The notes below the pieces were generated by a model. The model did not search any database and was not told where the DNA came from. It worked only from the letters and a program-made list of their open reading frames with translations. A program made the translations under genes and the position numbers. Shown here piece after piece: positions 11,471 through 22,312 of a stretch of 64,000 nucleotides of DNA; position 1 is the first letter of the stretch; the number at the start of each line of letters is the position of its first letter. Origin of the DNA: Bicyclus anynana (lineage: Eukaryota > Arthropoda > Insecta > Lepidoptera > Nymphalidae); contig NC_069105.1 in the NCBI RefSeq assembly GCF_947172395.1, positions 248,001-312,000 of the forward strand, written 5' to 3'.

Positions 11471-11799
11471 GCCAATGCAATTAGCAATGCTTCATCCAGA
11501 TTTTATAAAGGAACTCTAAATCTATAAATAACATAGATTTAACAATAAGCCAAAAGAATTACTGCGCCTATTTTTATGGCTGATTCGGCTCAGTGATAAA
11601 GTACCTACAGATATGGAATTTTATTACACACTAAGTTATGTTCAAAGAGCTTATCACACGAGACTTCGCCTACACACATTTTATATTTCCCCTGTAGAGA
11701 TTTCTTTACTTCGATATTCGTATTTTATACATTTCACAAGTTATTATCAAGACAACTATACAATTTATATTTAGCATAATTCAATAACAAATATTCGTA
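11471..11799. other. Unique, nothing recognised
   Basis: AT-rich spacer with no repeat recognised. Confidence 0.4.
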
Positions 11800-11998
11800 T
11801 CTATACTAACATTATAAAGCTGAAGAGTTTGTTTGTTTGTTTGCTTGAGAGCACTAATCTGAGCAACTACTGGTCTGATTTGAAAATTCTTTCAGCTTTA
11901 GATAGCCCATTTATCGAGGAATGCTATAGGCTATATATTATCCCCGTATTCCTACGGGAACGGGAACCACGCAGATAAAACCACGCGGCGTCAGCTAG
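11800..11998 (+). mobile_element. Helitron-like element, family A
   Basis: It begins TCTATACTAACATTATAAAG after A and ends CCACGCGGCGTCAGCTAG before T. It is full length at 199 bp. The GTTTGTTTGTTT microsatellite near the 5' end is typical of the family here. Confidence 0.85.
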
Positions 11999-12741
11999 TT
12001 TATTATATTCGTAAGATTAACTAAATATTGTAATAGCCTAGATCATAGGTATTTAAAAGTAAATAACCAATTATTATTTAACAATACTTACTTAACTTAT
12101 GTGATTCATCATAAGTAACATATTTATTGAAATCCATTGTACTATTATCCGTTTTACGAAACAACACTATGAAATCAAGTACATACTTACGGTAAATATG
12201 TGAAATATGAGAAAACTACTCGGTATAAATATGCCAAGTCGAAAAGAAAACCATGTTCTGTGGTATAACAGAAAATTGACAACTTAAAAATGGCGGTACA
12301 TTAATATAAAAACGAATGGAATAAACATTTTGATTAAAAAAAAAAAAAACTACTAACGATATCAAAAGCGGCTAGTAATGTACTGTATAAAATTATTGTA
12401 ACGCTTTATTTATAAATTCATATCTATAACACTTAAACGTACAGTACTTATCTGCATTTTCCCATTAATTTACTCGTAACTTGTCTGCCACAAATGTTAG
12501 ACGGGAATTCCCCTACTATAAATATTTAATGCTTTTCCAACGCTTTGCAGTCTGTGACTCGCTAGCGTTCGCTTACGATGTTTGTATGTCTAAATCATCT
12601 CATATTACGTGAACTACCCTCATGTTACATTTTACACTAACGCATAATTTATTGTACTTTACAACTGTACATTACTATTAGGCTACTTGAGAACTGTGAA
12701 ACCTGCGGATAATGTTACAATGGAAGAAAATTTATAAACGA
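11999..12741. other. AT-rich, nothing recognised
   Basis: Unique-looking spacer with a poly-A run near 12336. No credible coding signal. Confidence 0.4.
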
Positions 12742-12917
12742 CTAGCAGACGCCACACGGTTACATTCATCAAGAAATCTCGAAATAAGATTGACGTAGAA
12801 AAATTAAATTCGGCAAGGAGGTATTTTATAGTTAGTAGGTGTCCGCTAAGAACGGATTTTACGGTAGGACCGGATTAAGGAGGTCTAAGGGCAGACGAAG
12901 TCGCGGGCATCCGTTAG
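12742..12917 (+). mobile_element. Helitron-like remnants, family D
   Basis: A CTAGCAGACGCCACACGG scrap (reversed 3' end) is followed by a family D body (GGCAAGGAGGTATTTTATAG, then AGAACGGATTTTACGGTAGG). It ends GTCGCGGGCATCCGTTAG before T. The same body occurs at 35884-36060. Confidence 0.6.
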
Positions 12918-12993
12918 TAGAATATAATTCGCCATTATAGTTCAAAAAATTTTTGTATCACGTATGGGTACGACGACAATCTAGCGGGCGGAG

Positions 12994-13335
12994 ATGATAA
13001 TACTTGAAAATCACATTAAGTTGTGATACGAGAATTTTCCTCCCGTAAAACAGTAATTTTCGAGATATCACGTTATTGAAGCAAAGAGGCGATATATTGA
13101 AATAGAGGTGAACGAGAGTAGACGTTTTAAGTATTTTTTTAAACAATAATTCCCCTCCAACTTCTAGAAGAAGTCTGTATTAGGAATGCGGACATTATAA
13201 TACTTGAAAATCACATTAAGCTGTGATACGAGAATTTTCCTCCCGTAAAACAGTAATTTTCGAGATATCACGTTATTGAAGCGAAGAGGCGATATATTGA
13301 AATAGAGTTGCACGAGAGCAGACGTTTCCAGGCAC
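12994..13335. repeat. Direct duplication, ~140-bp units 200 bp apart
   Basis: TACTTGAAAATCACATTAAG starts at 13001 and 13201. Both copies continue through CGAGAATTTTCCTCCCG, TTTTCGAGATATCACG and GCGATATATTGAAATAGAG. They are nearly identical, so the duplication is recent or homogenised. Confidence 0.85.
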
Positions 13336-13477
13336 TCTGCGGAATTGCCTCCCCCACTCGAACAATGGCCGATCCGCTGTGAAAGTATTGAGTGTATTGG
13401 CGATGCACCGGCGCGAGGCGGCGGGTAGTCTACCCGGGGATATAAATCTGGCGCGAAGTAGCCTGTTGCATACCAAC
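13336..13477. other. GC-rich spacer between two arrays
   Basis: Short GC-rich stretch (GCACCGGCGCGAGGCGGCGG) with no recognised family. The 13273-13476 minus-strand frame has no domain. Confidence 0.3.
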
Positions 13478-14185
13478 GGCGAGATTAGACGGCGTGGATT
13501 AGATTGAACCTAACATACCCATACGGGATGTTTTTAAGACAAGGATCTAATAGGTTTTTGAGTTTCCTTGGCTTGCGTCATTGATACATTTCATTGAATT
13601 GCATCATTTTCATGATATTGAATCGATATTTAAACAATTTACGACTGCATAACGCCTGTTTTACACTAAAGGCGATATTAGACGGTGTGGATTAGATTAA
13701 ACTTATACCAATACGGGATGTTTTTAAGACAAGGATCTAATAGCTTTTTGAGTTTTCATACATTTTATTGAAGTGCATCATTTTCATGATATTGAATCGA
13801 TATTTAAACAATTTACGACTGCACAACGCCTGTTTTAAACTAAAGGCGATATTAGACGGTGTGGATTAGATTAAACTTATACCAATAGGTACGGGATGTT
13901 TTTAAGACAAGCATCTTATGGGTTTTTGAGTTTTCTTGGCTTGCGTCATTGATACATTTTATTGAAGTGCATCATTTTCATGATATTGAATCGATATTTA
14001 AACAATTTACGACTGCATAATGCCTGTTTTATACTAACGGCGATATTAGACGGTGTGGATTAGATTGAACCTAACATACCAATACGGGATGTTTTTAAGA
14101 CAAGGATCTAATAGGTGTTTGAGTTTTCTTGGCTTGCGTCATTGATACATTTCATTGAAGTGCATCATTTCCATGATAATGGGTC
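13478..14185. repeat. ~194-bp satellite, four units
   Basis: The anchor GCGA(T/G)ATTAGACGG recurs at 13479, 13672, 13846 and 14040. One unit is shorter (174 bp) because GGCTTGCGTCATTGATA is lost. Units contain ACGGGATGTTTTTAAGACAA and ATCATTTTCATGATATTGAA. Confidence 0.9.
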
Positions 14186-14484
14186 AATATTGGAAAAATG
14201 CGATTTAATTCAATTCCATACCAATATAACGCCAAAGTGTCTTGGCCTCGCAATTTAAAATGCATCTTATAGCAAAAAAGTTACGGAAAAGTTTTTAAGC
14301 AAACAAAAACAAGTAAATATTTAATAATTTAAAGAACAAAACAAAACAAAGTCTTCTCTGATATAACACGTGACATTACAACCGTTCGTATGAAATATTC
14401 AAGAAAAAAAAACAAAAATGAATACTAAAACGACACGAACGGCGAAACCGCAAAATAATTTGCAATGCATTAAAAAGCAATCAG
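14186..14484. other. AT-rich, nothing recognised
   Basis: A-rich spacer (AAAACAAAACAAAG) with no gene. Confidence 0.35.
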
Positions 14485-14664
14485 GTGTCGGTGCGCCGGG
14501 TGGCATACGGCGTACGACGCGGGAGACCAACGTTGGCCAATGACACCAACGCTGGCCAATGACACCAACACCTGCGGCCGTTGACAGATGCGCACGCGCA
14601 CACTCGCGTGACGGACGCGAGAATAAAGTTAAGCCTTATACACACATGCGTCCGTTATTGACGA
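14485..14664 (+). repeat. Dispersed repeat, copy 1
   Basis: GAGACCAACGTTGGCCAATG, then GTTGACAGATGCGCACGCGC, then CACACATGCGTCC and TTATTGACGA. It matches 15525-15675 in the same order. A 20-bp internal tandem duplication (CCAACG.TGGCCAATGACA) is present. Confidence 0.7.
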
Positions 14665-14852
14665 CTAGCTGACGCCGCGCGGTTTCACCCACATGGTTTC
14701 CGTTCCCATAGGAATACGGGGATAATATATAGCCTATAGCCTTCCTCGATAAATGTGCTATCTAACACTAAAATATTTTTTCAAATCGGACCAGAAGTTC
14801 CTGAAATTAGCTGAATGAATGCAAAAAAACTCTTCAGCTTTATAATATTAGA
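14665..14852 (-). mobile_element. Helitron-like element, family A
   Basis: It starts CTAGCTGACGCCGCGCGG and ends ATAATATTAGA (the usual AGTATAGA end is shortened). It lies directly after TTATTGACGA of the dispersed repeat, whose uninterrupted copy at 15655-15668 reads TATTGACGATTCGG. Insertion between A and T is therefore supported by the paralogue. Confidence 0.8.
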
Positions 14853-14874
14853 TGATGAATGACAAAAAAACCCT

Positions 14875-14995
14875 TTACTACAATCTCGTCTGACGTAATT
14901 TACCCCATAACTCTAACGGTTTCTACGCAGCATTGGAAGGCTAAATCTCTTGGCGGTACGTCTTTAACTAACTAGCGACGCTAATAGGCACTATA
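14875..14995 (-). repeat. SINE-2 fragment, diverged
   Basis: ACTACAATCTCGTCTGACG, then CGGTTTCTACGCAGCATTGG, then CTTGGCGGTACGTCTTT resembles the minus-strand SINE-2 at 56232-56430 with gaps. Confidence 0.55.
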
Positions 14996-15224
14996 CTACT
15001 ATCGTTAACAACTGAGTCTTAGGGCCATAAATCATTTCTCTATATCTATCTCGCTTGCACTTATGGGTCTTATGGAGCCGTCTAGTGAAGGGTGTAACAA
15101 TGAAAGACATATTATCGATAAGTAAAGTTTATTATCGTATCTTGTTCACAAAATTAAAAAAATTAACAATATTTGATTTAATATAATACATATTTCATAT
15201 TATATAATTATTAACTAAATAAAA

Positions 15225-15371
15225 TTAATCTTCATCTGAGTCTTCATCATCAGAATCTTCGTCTTCTGCCAAATTTATTATAAGCGGCGCGTGATCTCTA
15301 ATTAGAGCTTTTTGTAAATCTTTGTTTTGAAGTTCTTCGGCATGCCTAACACATTTGGCCCAGTCTTCTCG
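15225..15371 (-). pseudogene. C-terminal remnant, possibly DDE transposase
   Basis: Read on the minus strand, an open stretch carries W-A-K-C-V-R-H-A-E-E. It continues through HAPLIINLAEDEDSDDEDSD to a stop at 15225-15227. A C-V-R-H-x-E motif followed by a short acidic tail is common at the end of DDE-type transposase-derived ORFs in insect genomes. That is resemblance from memory. An in-frame stop lies just upstream of the remnant, so nothing longer is coded. It could also be a host-gene fragment. Confidence 0.35.
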
Positions 15372-15524
15372 TGATCAGAATCGTCCAAATCATTATTGAC
15401 TCATCATTAGCACGTGCGCAGGTAGCCGTTTATCGATAATTAGGGTGCGCAGGTAGGCGCGCTGCACATTCCTATCTTTTTTGACTTTTATGACCGGACG
15501 ACTCAGATGATAACGCGCATACTA

Positions 15525-15680
15525 TAGCGGGAGGTCGGAGACCAACGATGGCCAATGACTTCAACCTGCAAGCGTTGACAGATGCGCGTGCGCACATTCG
15601 AATACACTTTTTATGCGGCTTTCTTTTTACAAGGGCTTTCACACACATGCGTCCCGTTATTGACGATTCGGAATGAATCA
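15525..15680 (+). repeat. Dispersed repeat, copy 2 (uninterrupted)
   Basis: GAGACCAACGATGGCCAATG, GTTGACAGATGCGCGTGCGC, then CACACATGCGTCCCGTTATT. It is a paralogue of 14485-14664 and shows the state without the Helitron. Confidence 0.7.
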
Positions 15681-16970
15681 CGGGTCATTAAAATAAACTG
15701 AATTTCGACACAAACATAAGCAAAAAAAATACACCATTGTTGTTTGCGTCAAATTCTGCGCAAGTGTGAATGAAAACTTACAAAACACTTCAATACTGAC
15801 GTCGACTCGTTCATTCTGCATGTTACGATCTTTTCTTTTATTTATGAGCGTGTTTTAAATTGGATTCACCGAAATGTTATGACTTCGCCTCTGTATTTAC
15901 ATGTTTTGCTAAAGAGGGATCATTGCCAAAACCGTCATGCACTTCCTCGTACGGATATTTTTAACCGACTTCCAAAAAGGACGAGGTTATACGTTCGGCT
16001 GTATGTATGTTTTAAATAACGCGCTCCATTTTCCTGTTTAATTAAAGTTAAGTTACTATTGCAAAATAGAAAGCGACAAAGGCCTTTATGTAACGTTAGC
16101 TAGACGGGCGTAAGGTTTGATTCTGCATATTTAGAAAGTGAAAGCTTTTGAGGGGCTTTTAATAGCAGGAATTTTTGGCAGACTTTAAATTTATTTTATA
16201 CGTTTTGGCTAATGAAATTAGAGACAGAAATCGCCTGCCAAATTAATTAATTCTGAAAATTATAGTGCAAATATTGGTATAACTGAGTTTTGGTACTTAT
16301 TTATAGGTAGTAATGTATTCACACACAAAAAAGTAACTTAATAAAATTAAAAAAAACGCATGATTTTTTATTTGTTTGCTTTCAATATATATATTTTTTT
16401 TTAATTTTGCGGGCGATTTCAGTATCTACTTTAATTAGCCAGACTCTATGCATTTCACGTGTTGTGTGTCACGTGATATTATAGAGAGAAAAAGAAATTA
16501 TTATTCCAAACTTCGATAGGTGTGATAGACAATTTTTAAAAAAATTTTTAGGTACTAGTTAGACAATAATTAATTAATGTATTTTGTAAACCTATTTTAT
16601 CATAAAGAACTCTCGTGCGACCTAACTCAAGGTCTTTAAATCCGAAAAGTCTAGTTAATTTTTTTTAATAAGAAAGCAATTGGACTGTTACAATTTTCAA
16701 CATAACCCTTAGAAGACTTCGTAGTTTGACAGACAATACTTTGCGCAGCTAAATTAAATAAACAACAACTTTAAACTACTGAAGAAAGTTTGTTTTTGAT
16801 CTCATTTTAAAATTCAAAATCTTAAACACTAGAGTCACTTGTGAGAGTTTCAGACAGGTACAAGGTAAGCAGTAAAATGACTAACTCCTACCAACTTTGC
16901 CTGCGAACGCCGTGACTTAGTCGAAAGTTTGCAAGTTATATCAATAGACGGGGCACGTACTGCCGCAACC
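15681..16970. other. AT-rich, mostly unrecognised
   Basis: AACCGACTTCCAAAAAGGAC at about 15963 is a scrap of a widespread lepidopteran repeat. The segment around 16900-16970, with ATAGACGGGGCACGTAC, shares its core in reverse with 24028-24046 and is probably a diverged MITE family. Nothing else is recognised. Confidence 0.4.
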
Positions 16971-17058
16971 GAGGTTGACTTCTTGAATATGATTTCTAGT
17001 ATTGTCTCTATGAGACATAAAGACAGTTTAACCTTAATTAGTGATTGTGAAGATCTTA
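16971..17058 (-). repeat. Block shared with 26331-26415
   Basis: GACTTCTTGAATATGATTTC through GAAGATCTTATTCATC matches 26331-26415 in reverse orientation, directly downstream of the same RTE 3' tail in both places. It is either an extended 3' UTR of that LINE subfamily or a duplicated flank. Confidence 0.6.
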
Positions 17059-17245
17059 TTCATCATCATCACCATCATTATCAACCGATGGAGGTCCACT
17101 GCTAGACATAGGCCTCTTGCATGGACTTCCAAACAAAACGGTCTCGAGCCGCCAGCATCCAGCGGCTCCTTGCAACCCACTTGATGTCTTCGGTCCATCT
17201 AGTGGGAGGTCAACCAACACTGCGCTTTCCGCATCCGTATAATTA
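17059..17245 (-). pseudogene. RTE-type LINE, C-terminal remnant
   Basis: On the minus strand it encodes W-T-E-D-I-K-W-V-A-R-S-R-W-M-L-A-A-R-D-R, then E-A-Y-V. The next codon is a stop where QQW is expected, then W-T-S-I-G. This pattern is typical of the C-terminus of lepidopteran RTE-clade endonuclease/reverse-transcriptase ORFs. The tail is GGTTGATAATGATGGTGATG. Only the last ~60 codons remain, so it is dead. Confidence 0.7.
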
Positions 17246-17787
17246 TGACGTAGCCAAGTTTGACGTATTTTAAAACGCAAGGATAGATAAAGGCGTGTAG
17301 ATAGATAATAAGATAAATGGATAGTCGGAATTATTTCAATTACTTTGTATGAAAACATAAAAAGTTTTTATTTTATAGTTTAAAAATACTAGTTTTTCAG
17401 TTTGAAGTTATGGAAAATACTCCCGAGCACCCTGTATATGTACTCGAATACCTATAAAACACACAGAGACAATATCAAAAGCGTATGAGTTAATCCGATT
17501 AGGCTAAATAGGTCAGATTCAAAGGGAAACCACGGCAGGGTTGTATCCATCAGTACTGAGTCGATATCTAACATCGCAGCAGGTGGCTATAGTCTGTATC
17601 CATTCGCACGGTTGGCAAAGCGGAAACTATAGGATCTATCGATAAGCGAAGGCTTCTATTGGGATTTAGTAATCAACCTTAAATGTGTTATAAACCAATT
17701 TCACAATATTTAAAGGTAACACGATTATGTTTTACCTAACAACAGCATGGCCAAAGGGATAGGAAATAGAAAATGCGGAATAAAGTA
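17246..17787. other. Unique, nothing recognised
   Basis: GAGCACCCTGTATATGTAC at about 17428 resembles the CACCCTGTA terminus of the MITE at 63506-63893, but no partner end is evident. Confidence 0.35.
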
Positions 17788-17868
17788 CATAACCTCTGCT
17801 TCCGATTCCGGAGGGTGTGGGTTCGAATCCGGTCCGGGGCATATGAACCTCCAACGTTTTTAAGGCGA
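17788..17868 (+). repeat. SINE-1 head fragment
   Basis: ACCTCTGCTTCCGATTCC, then GGTGTGGGTTCGAATCCGG and TCCGGGGCAT. Only the B-box part of the head is left. Confidence 0.75.
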
Positions 17869-18246
17869 TAATAACAAAGAGCACCTAATTTTTATCTTAT
17901 GTTTTATTTAGGAACTCTAAGTGTCAAGTGCGCAACCTATCCCAAAACTTTTGAGCAATCTGAATATACCGAAAAAATTCATGGTACCGGCGGGACGTGC
18001 GAAAAACTGAAAATCAAGCGGGCGATCAAAGTTGAAACATTCTAAATGGTACCGAAAACGATTTCTATATAGATAATTTGTCTGTCATGGCATGACCGCA
18101 TTCTGAATTTGTCAAGACGCATTGTCATGGCCTTATACGATTCGTCATATACATGACGCACCATGACGCGCGACTATCAATGAAAGCTCATTAATTAAAT
18201 CACACCAACTATTGGATGTAATTTAGCAAGTCAAGACTTATAGACT
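17869..18246. other. Unique, nothing recognised
   Basis: Spacer with CATGACGCACCATGACGCGC-like dyads near 18150. No gene. Confidence 0.3.
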
Positions 18247-19019
18247 AAGAGCCTGTGAACCCCAGACCTTCGTAATTCTAAAATAGCTGAAATTTTGTCA
18301 GCTCAAGCCCCTACCGTAAGTATGTACGGTAGCCAATTATGGAGTTTGGACCGTGGTGGCTTTGGGAGGTAGCAGGTTTTAAGGATCCAGACCCTCAATG
18401 AGTGTAATTATAAAAAGTAAAAAAGTATAAAGTGTAATTTTTTTCATGTTTTCCTCGTCATAACATGAGAAATTATATTACCACTCACTTAGCTTTGCGA
18501 CAACCCTTCGAAAAACACTATTTAATTTGACACTTCAAGGGTCTTTAGCGAAGAGTTTGCAATGGAGCCAAGTGTCTAACAAATGGGGATATCATTTCTC
18601 AGAATATACCGATAAAATATAAAAAACTAGCGGACGTCCGCGTGGAATTTAGTTTTTCACAAATCCCTCGGGAACCATGGATTTTTCCGGGATAAAAAGC
18701 TTATATGTCCAAATATAAAATCCAATATAAAATCATCCATTCCAAATTTCAGCCAAATCGCTTGTGTACTAGCGGCGTTAAAGACTAACAAACATCCAAA
18801 CATCCATACAAACTTTTGCGTTTAGAATATTAGTAGGATAGTAGGATATATACTTTATACTTAGACGTTTTAGGGTCTGGATCCTTAAAACCTGCTATCT
18901 CACAAAGCCGCCACGGACTAAATTCCATAATTGGCTGCCGTAGTTACTTATGGTAGGAGCATGAGCTGACAGACTTTCAGCTTTTATAAAATGTCGAAGG
19001 TCTGGGATTCACGGGCTCT
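18247..19019. mobile_element. Element with ~147-bp inverted arms
   Basis: The left arm 18249-18395 and right arm 18873-19018 are diverged inverted copies. The outer end is AGAGCC(T/C)GTGAA, then CCCAGACCTTCG, AGCCAATTATGGA and TTTTAAGGATCCAGACCCT. The centre is non-coding and contains Helitron B1. It could be a long-TIR MITE or two copies of a MITE in inverted orientation. Confidence 0.7.
18627..18838 (-). mobile_element. Helitron-like element, family B
   Basis: It begins CTAGCGGACGTCCGCGTGG and ends ATATTAGTAGGA before T, with TTTTTCCGGGATAAAAAG inside. On the minus strand this gives A|TCCTACTAATATT...GTCCGCTAG|T. It is nested in the inverted-arm structure. Confidence 0.8.
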
Positions 19020-19322
19020 CCGTTTATTAAATCCATGACCTTTGTTATGCGATTGTCGGTAAAAACAAACCTTAAAAGGTTTGCGCGGCACGTCGCGTCG
19101 TTTCGTCAGTCAAGGCCGTCTGTGTATCATCACACATATATATATATAAGGAGGTCAATGCAAAAATGCCTGGAGGTTTTCCCTTCGCTATAAGGATAAT
19201 GTGCAGTCGTAAAAACACGTAAATACATTCTGATTGCGAGGGAAAAGAATTTCTCATATTGTTGTTGTTGCAGGAAAATAATACGTATCATTGGTAAATA
19301 TTGAGCTAAGTAATATGTTGGT

Positions 19323-19460
19323 AAGAGTTTATCCTCACTTTATGATGATATCGTCCGGGGAAGCTCTACCACCACCGGTTTTGATATTATTAAGAGTTTA
19401 TCCTCGCTTTAGGAAGATATCGTCCGAGGAAGCACTACTACCACCGGTTTTGATATTATT
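19323..19460. repeat. 69-bp tandem duplication
   Basis: AAGAGTTTATCCTC begins at 19323 and 19392. Each unit ends CCACCGGTTTTGATATTATT. The units are about 90 percent alike by eye. Confidence 0.85.
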
Positions 19461-19761
19461 TCAAGTGTTAACTTCTTATGGGAGAGTAAACAGCTTCGTA
19501 ACGTAACGCGCTACGGCACCACTCTGTCTGACTTCCCTTTCTCTAACGCATACGGCAGAAGACTTGAGTTTTATCGAGTGTCCCGATACGCCCATGTTTT
19601 TTTTATATATTTATATTTAATAAGCTAACTATACAGTATTACTGAGTTTCGGTTAGAACGGTGGTATGAGGCTTAAACTAACTTAGATTTAATTGAGCCA
19701 AAAAATATTTAAATTTTATTTAAGATAAAATTACTAGTGAAATTATCAATGTATTCTTGTA
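19461..19761. other. Unique, nothing recognised
   Basis: AT-rich spacer with no repeat recognised. Confidence 0.35.
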
Positions 19762-19909
19762 TCTATACTCGATACTAATGTAGGTACATATAAAGCTGAA
19801 GAGTTTGTTTTTTTGATTGAACGCGCTTATCTCAGGAACTACTGGTATTTATCCCCGTATTCCTATGGGAACGAGTAACACGCAGAAAAAACCGCGCGGC
19901 GTCAGCTAG
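19762..19909 (+). mobile_element. Helitron-like element, family A, deleted
   Basis: It starts TCTATACT and ends CGCGCGGCGTCAGCTAG before T. The central block (CTTTCAGTGTTAGATAGCCC and neighbours) is missing and a small insertion sits near the 5' end. Confidence 0.75.
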
Positions 19910-21436
19910 TTTTTTTATAATACTAAATAAACAACAGCAAATGTATAAGATAACTCAAAACAAATAAACAAAAGCTCTTACTAAATAAATAAATTTGGAC
20001 TTAGACTTTGGACTTTGACTTTTCATCGTATTTACGATATCAACTCCAGCCACATTAAAGCACTTTAAGCCAACCGCAGTCCGTATTCCTCGCACGCAAA
20101 GCGACTCCTTCATTTCCACCTCACCTTCATCATCGTCCTTCCTTCCATAATTCCGAACGAACAAAAGATTTTATTACAAACACAGAATGTTGATTCAGGG
20201 TCGCAGCCATAATGTATGTTATAAAAGCTCGGGCGCATTAGAACTGATAAAGACATCAACAGACTAACAGCGAAACGGCGGCGGGTACGTTCATTCATAC
20301 GTACGGGCAGTTCATATGGAATGAATAAGTTTACATTATATTCAAATAGGTACACTATTAAACTGCTACATTTACAATTCATAATAATAATAAATAATTT
20401 ACAATTCAAGACAAACATCGGGTGAGATTGAAGTCAAGAGCTAACTTGTAGAGGATAAAAAAGACAATTGTGTTTAGTTTTTTATAGATCTTACATTTCG
20501 AAACATTAAACCTTAAAATTTCCATAATTCATCACTTTAAATAATTAGGTATTACTTTGGCCACAGATTCTTAAACACACAGCCACAGAGTGTTTCGATT
20601 AAATAGTTTGTTGTCAGTTTAAATATTAATAATGACATTGCAAAACTTTCTATAATAGATAACTGCGTGTATGCACTACACGGAGAAGTAATTTTAGCTA
20701 CTCCGTGTAGCAAAAAAAAAGTGTAACGAATATTTCACCGTTTTAAAATTAGGACTCCTAAATGATTTCAAAATTATTTTATATGCATATTCTGTACATT
20801 TCCATTAATAACTGTATGTTAGTAGTAGTAATGTAGTAGTAGTAGTGTAGTTAGGTAGACAGAGAGACAGATGGACTTTTATAATAATTTGGACAGAGCG
20901 CGGCATCGCTGACGAACCACGTTTGATGTGGCAACGCCTTAAGCGTATCAAAACTTTCTGAATTCAAACCGCACTCCCTCGAGGGTGGTAGGGGGGGGGG
21001 GGGGGTGAGATAGTCGGGGTAATCACGACGAATTGGAAAACAAATCTCATAATAATTACAACTCAGAATATGAGTATTAAATGTATACGTTTTGGTACTA
21101 ATTAGTAAAGAGCCTTGAATGTATACTCCACTACTCCCGTCTTTTCAGTCACAAATCTGACTAGAAAAACATTTCTTTACTTTTCAGTTAGTAGTCAAAA
21201 TAGTAAATTCTTTTTATAAATACTTTTATATTACTAAAATGACAGACTTCTTACTTTAGCTTTCCGTTCGTTCCGACTTTCGTTTATTCCATCCATAGAG
21301 AAAAGGAAAAGTGTGTGTTAGCAATTAGTCATTCATGAAGATCCTAACTTTTACTTTTTATCTGATTTTGCAAGGTCAACCGTTTCCGTTTATATATTAT
21401 AAAAAAAATGGTTCCGTGTAGTGGGGTGTCATATTC
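19910..21436. other. Unique with simple repeats
   Basis: A GGACTTTGACTTT-like LINE tail scrap is at about 19995-20025 and a (GTA)n patch is at 20818-20855. A 15-base G run lies at 20991-21005. No gene recognised. Confidence 0.4.
20991..21005 (+). repeat. Poly-G run
   Basis: Fifteen consecutive G in AT-rich surroundings. The length is prone to sequencing error. Confidence 0.9.
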
Positions 21437-21500
21437 ACAGCGGTGTGCACTTCATAGGTGCAAAAATGCATTGCGCACCTTGAAGACTCATTACAAACCT
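21437..21500 (+). mobile_element. hAT-type MITE fragment
   Basis: GTGCACTTCATAGGTGCAAA, then ATGCATTGCG, matches the left end of the MITE at 27055-27204 and the reverse of 43375-43408. The rest is missing. Confidence 0.55.
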
Positions 21501-21539
21501 GTGTTGGAGAAGGAGTATTTACCATTTTTTAGAATTTTT

Positions 21540-21604
21540 GCCGGACCATATTCGAACCCCCCGAATCGAAGGCAGAGGTCATATCCACTGGGCTATCGCG
21601 GCTT
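21540..21604 (-). repeat. SINE-1 head only
   Basis: CCGGACCATATTCGAACCC, then GGCAGAGGTCATATCCACTG and GGCTATCGCGGC is the reverse of the tRNA-like head. No body follows. Confidence 0.75.
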
Positions 21605-21715
21605 TGCACGCCATATATTTTGATATACAACGGCACACCAATCAGATCTCTTATGATTTTCTAAACGCTAGGACGGTACTGACAGACAAGAGATACACAC
21701 GGTAAACTTAAGGTT

Positions 21716-21867
21716 GCCATTGACGGTCAATTATTCTCATGTTTCTGATAATCAAACGGCAGTACCCACGCGGCTTAATATAGAAGTCATGTACGCAGCG
21801 ACCAACACACGATCAATTATAGTCGTGGGTGATGCAGAAACGTGAGAATAATTGACCGTTTGTGGCT
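21716..21867. mobile_element. MITE with 25-bp inverted core ends
   Basis: ACGGTCAATTATTCTCATG at 21723 is mirrored by CGTGAGAATAATTGACCGT ending at 21859, with one mismatch over 25 bp. The arms extend outward as GCCATTG/TTTGTGGC. Non-coding. Confidence 0.7.
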
Positions 21868-22264
21868 AGCATTATACGACTCCACTTATGTCAAAGATAA
21901 AACATAAATACAGGCAACGCACGTCACAATATAAAACCGGAACATCTTCAGATATGGATTCCACGGCTCTAATAATTCCCATTTCGCAAAGTCGAAGCCT
22001 TTGTGGCAAGGATTTGTCAGATTTATCGCGGCAAATAGCAAAATAAATTTGATATTTATTCATCTTAAATACACTCGCAGTTCCTCTGAGGTCCAGCTAA
22101 ATGTTGGAAAATGAATCCCGACGGGCCGGGGAGACCGCTTTGTGGACCCAGGATAATCCTCCACTGCACCGTAAATAAGCAGTACAATATTACACTCGGT
22201 TATTATAAGCTAGCGAATAAAAGTATACACCGGGAGACGGCGGTGGAATTTTAAAGAGGATTGG
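21868..22264. other. Unique, nothing recognised
   Basis: A GC-richer block (GGGCCGGGGAGACCGC) occurs at about 22120-22150. No gene. Confidence 0.35.
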
Positions 22265-22312
22265 ATAATGATGGATGGATGGATGGATGGATCAATGGAT
22301 GGATGGATAGAT
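22265..22312 (+). repeat. (GGAT)n microsatellite
   Basis: GGATGGATGGATGGATGGAT, interrupted by CAAT, then three more units. Confidence 0.95.

Noticed and set aside
20991..21005. Poly-G run as a functional site
   Set aside because: A single homopolymer, likely slippage or sequencing error prone; no supporting context.
22265..22312. GGAT array as part of a gene
   Set aside because: Plain interrupted microsatellite.
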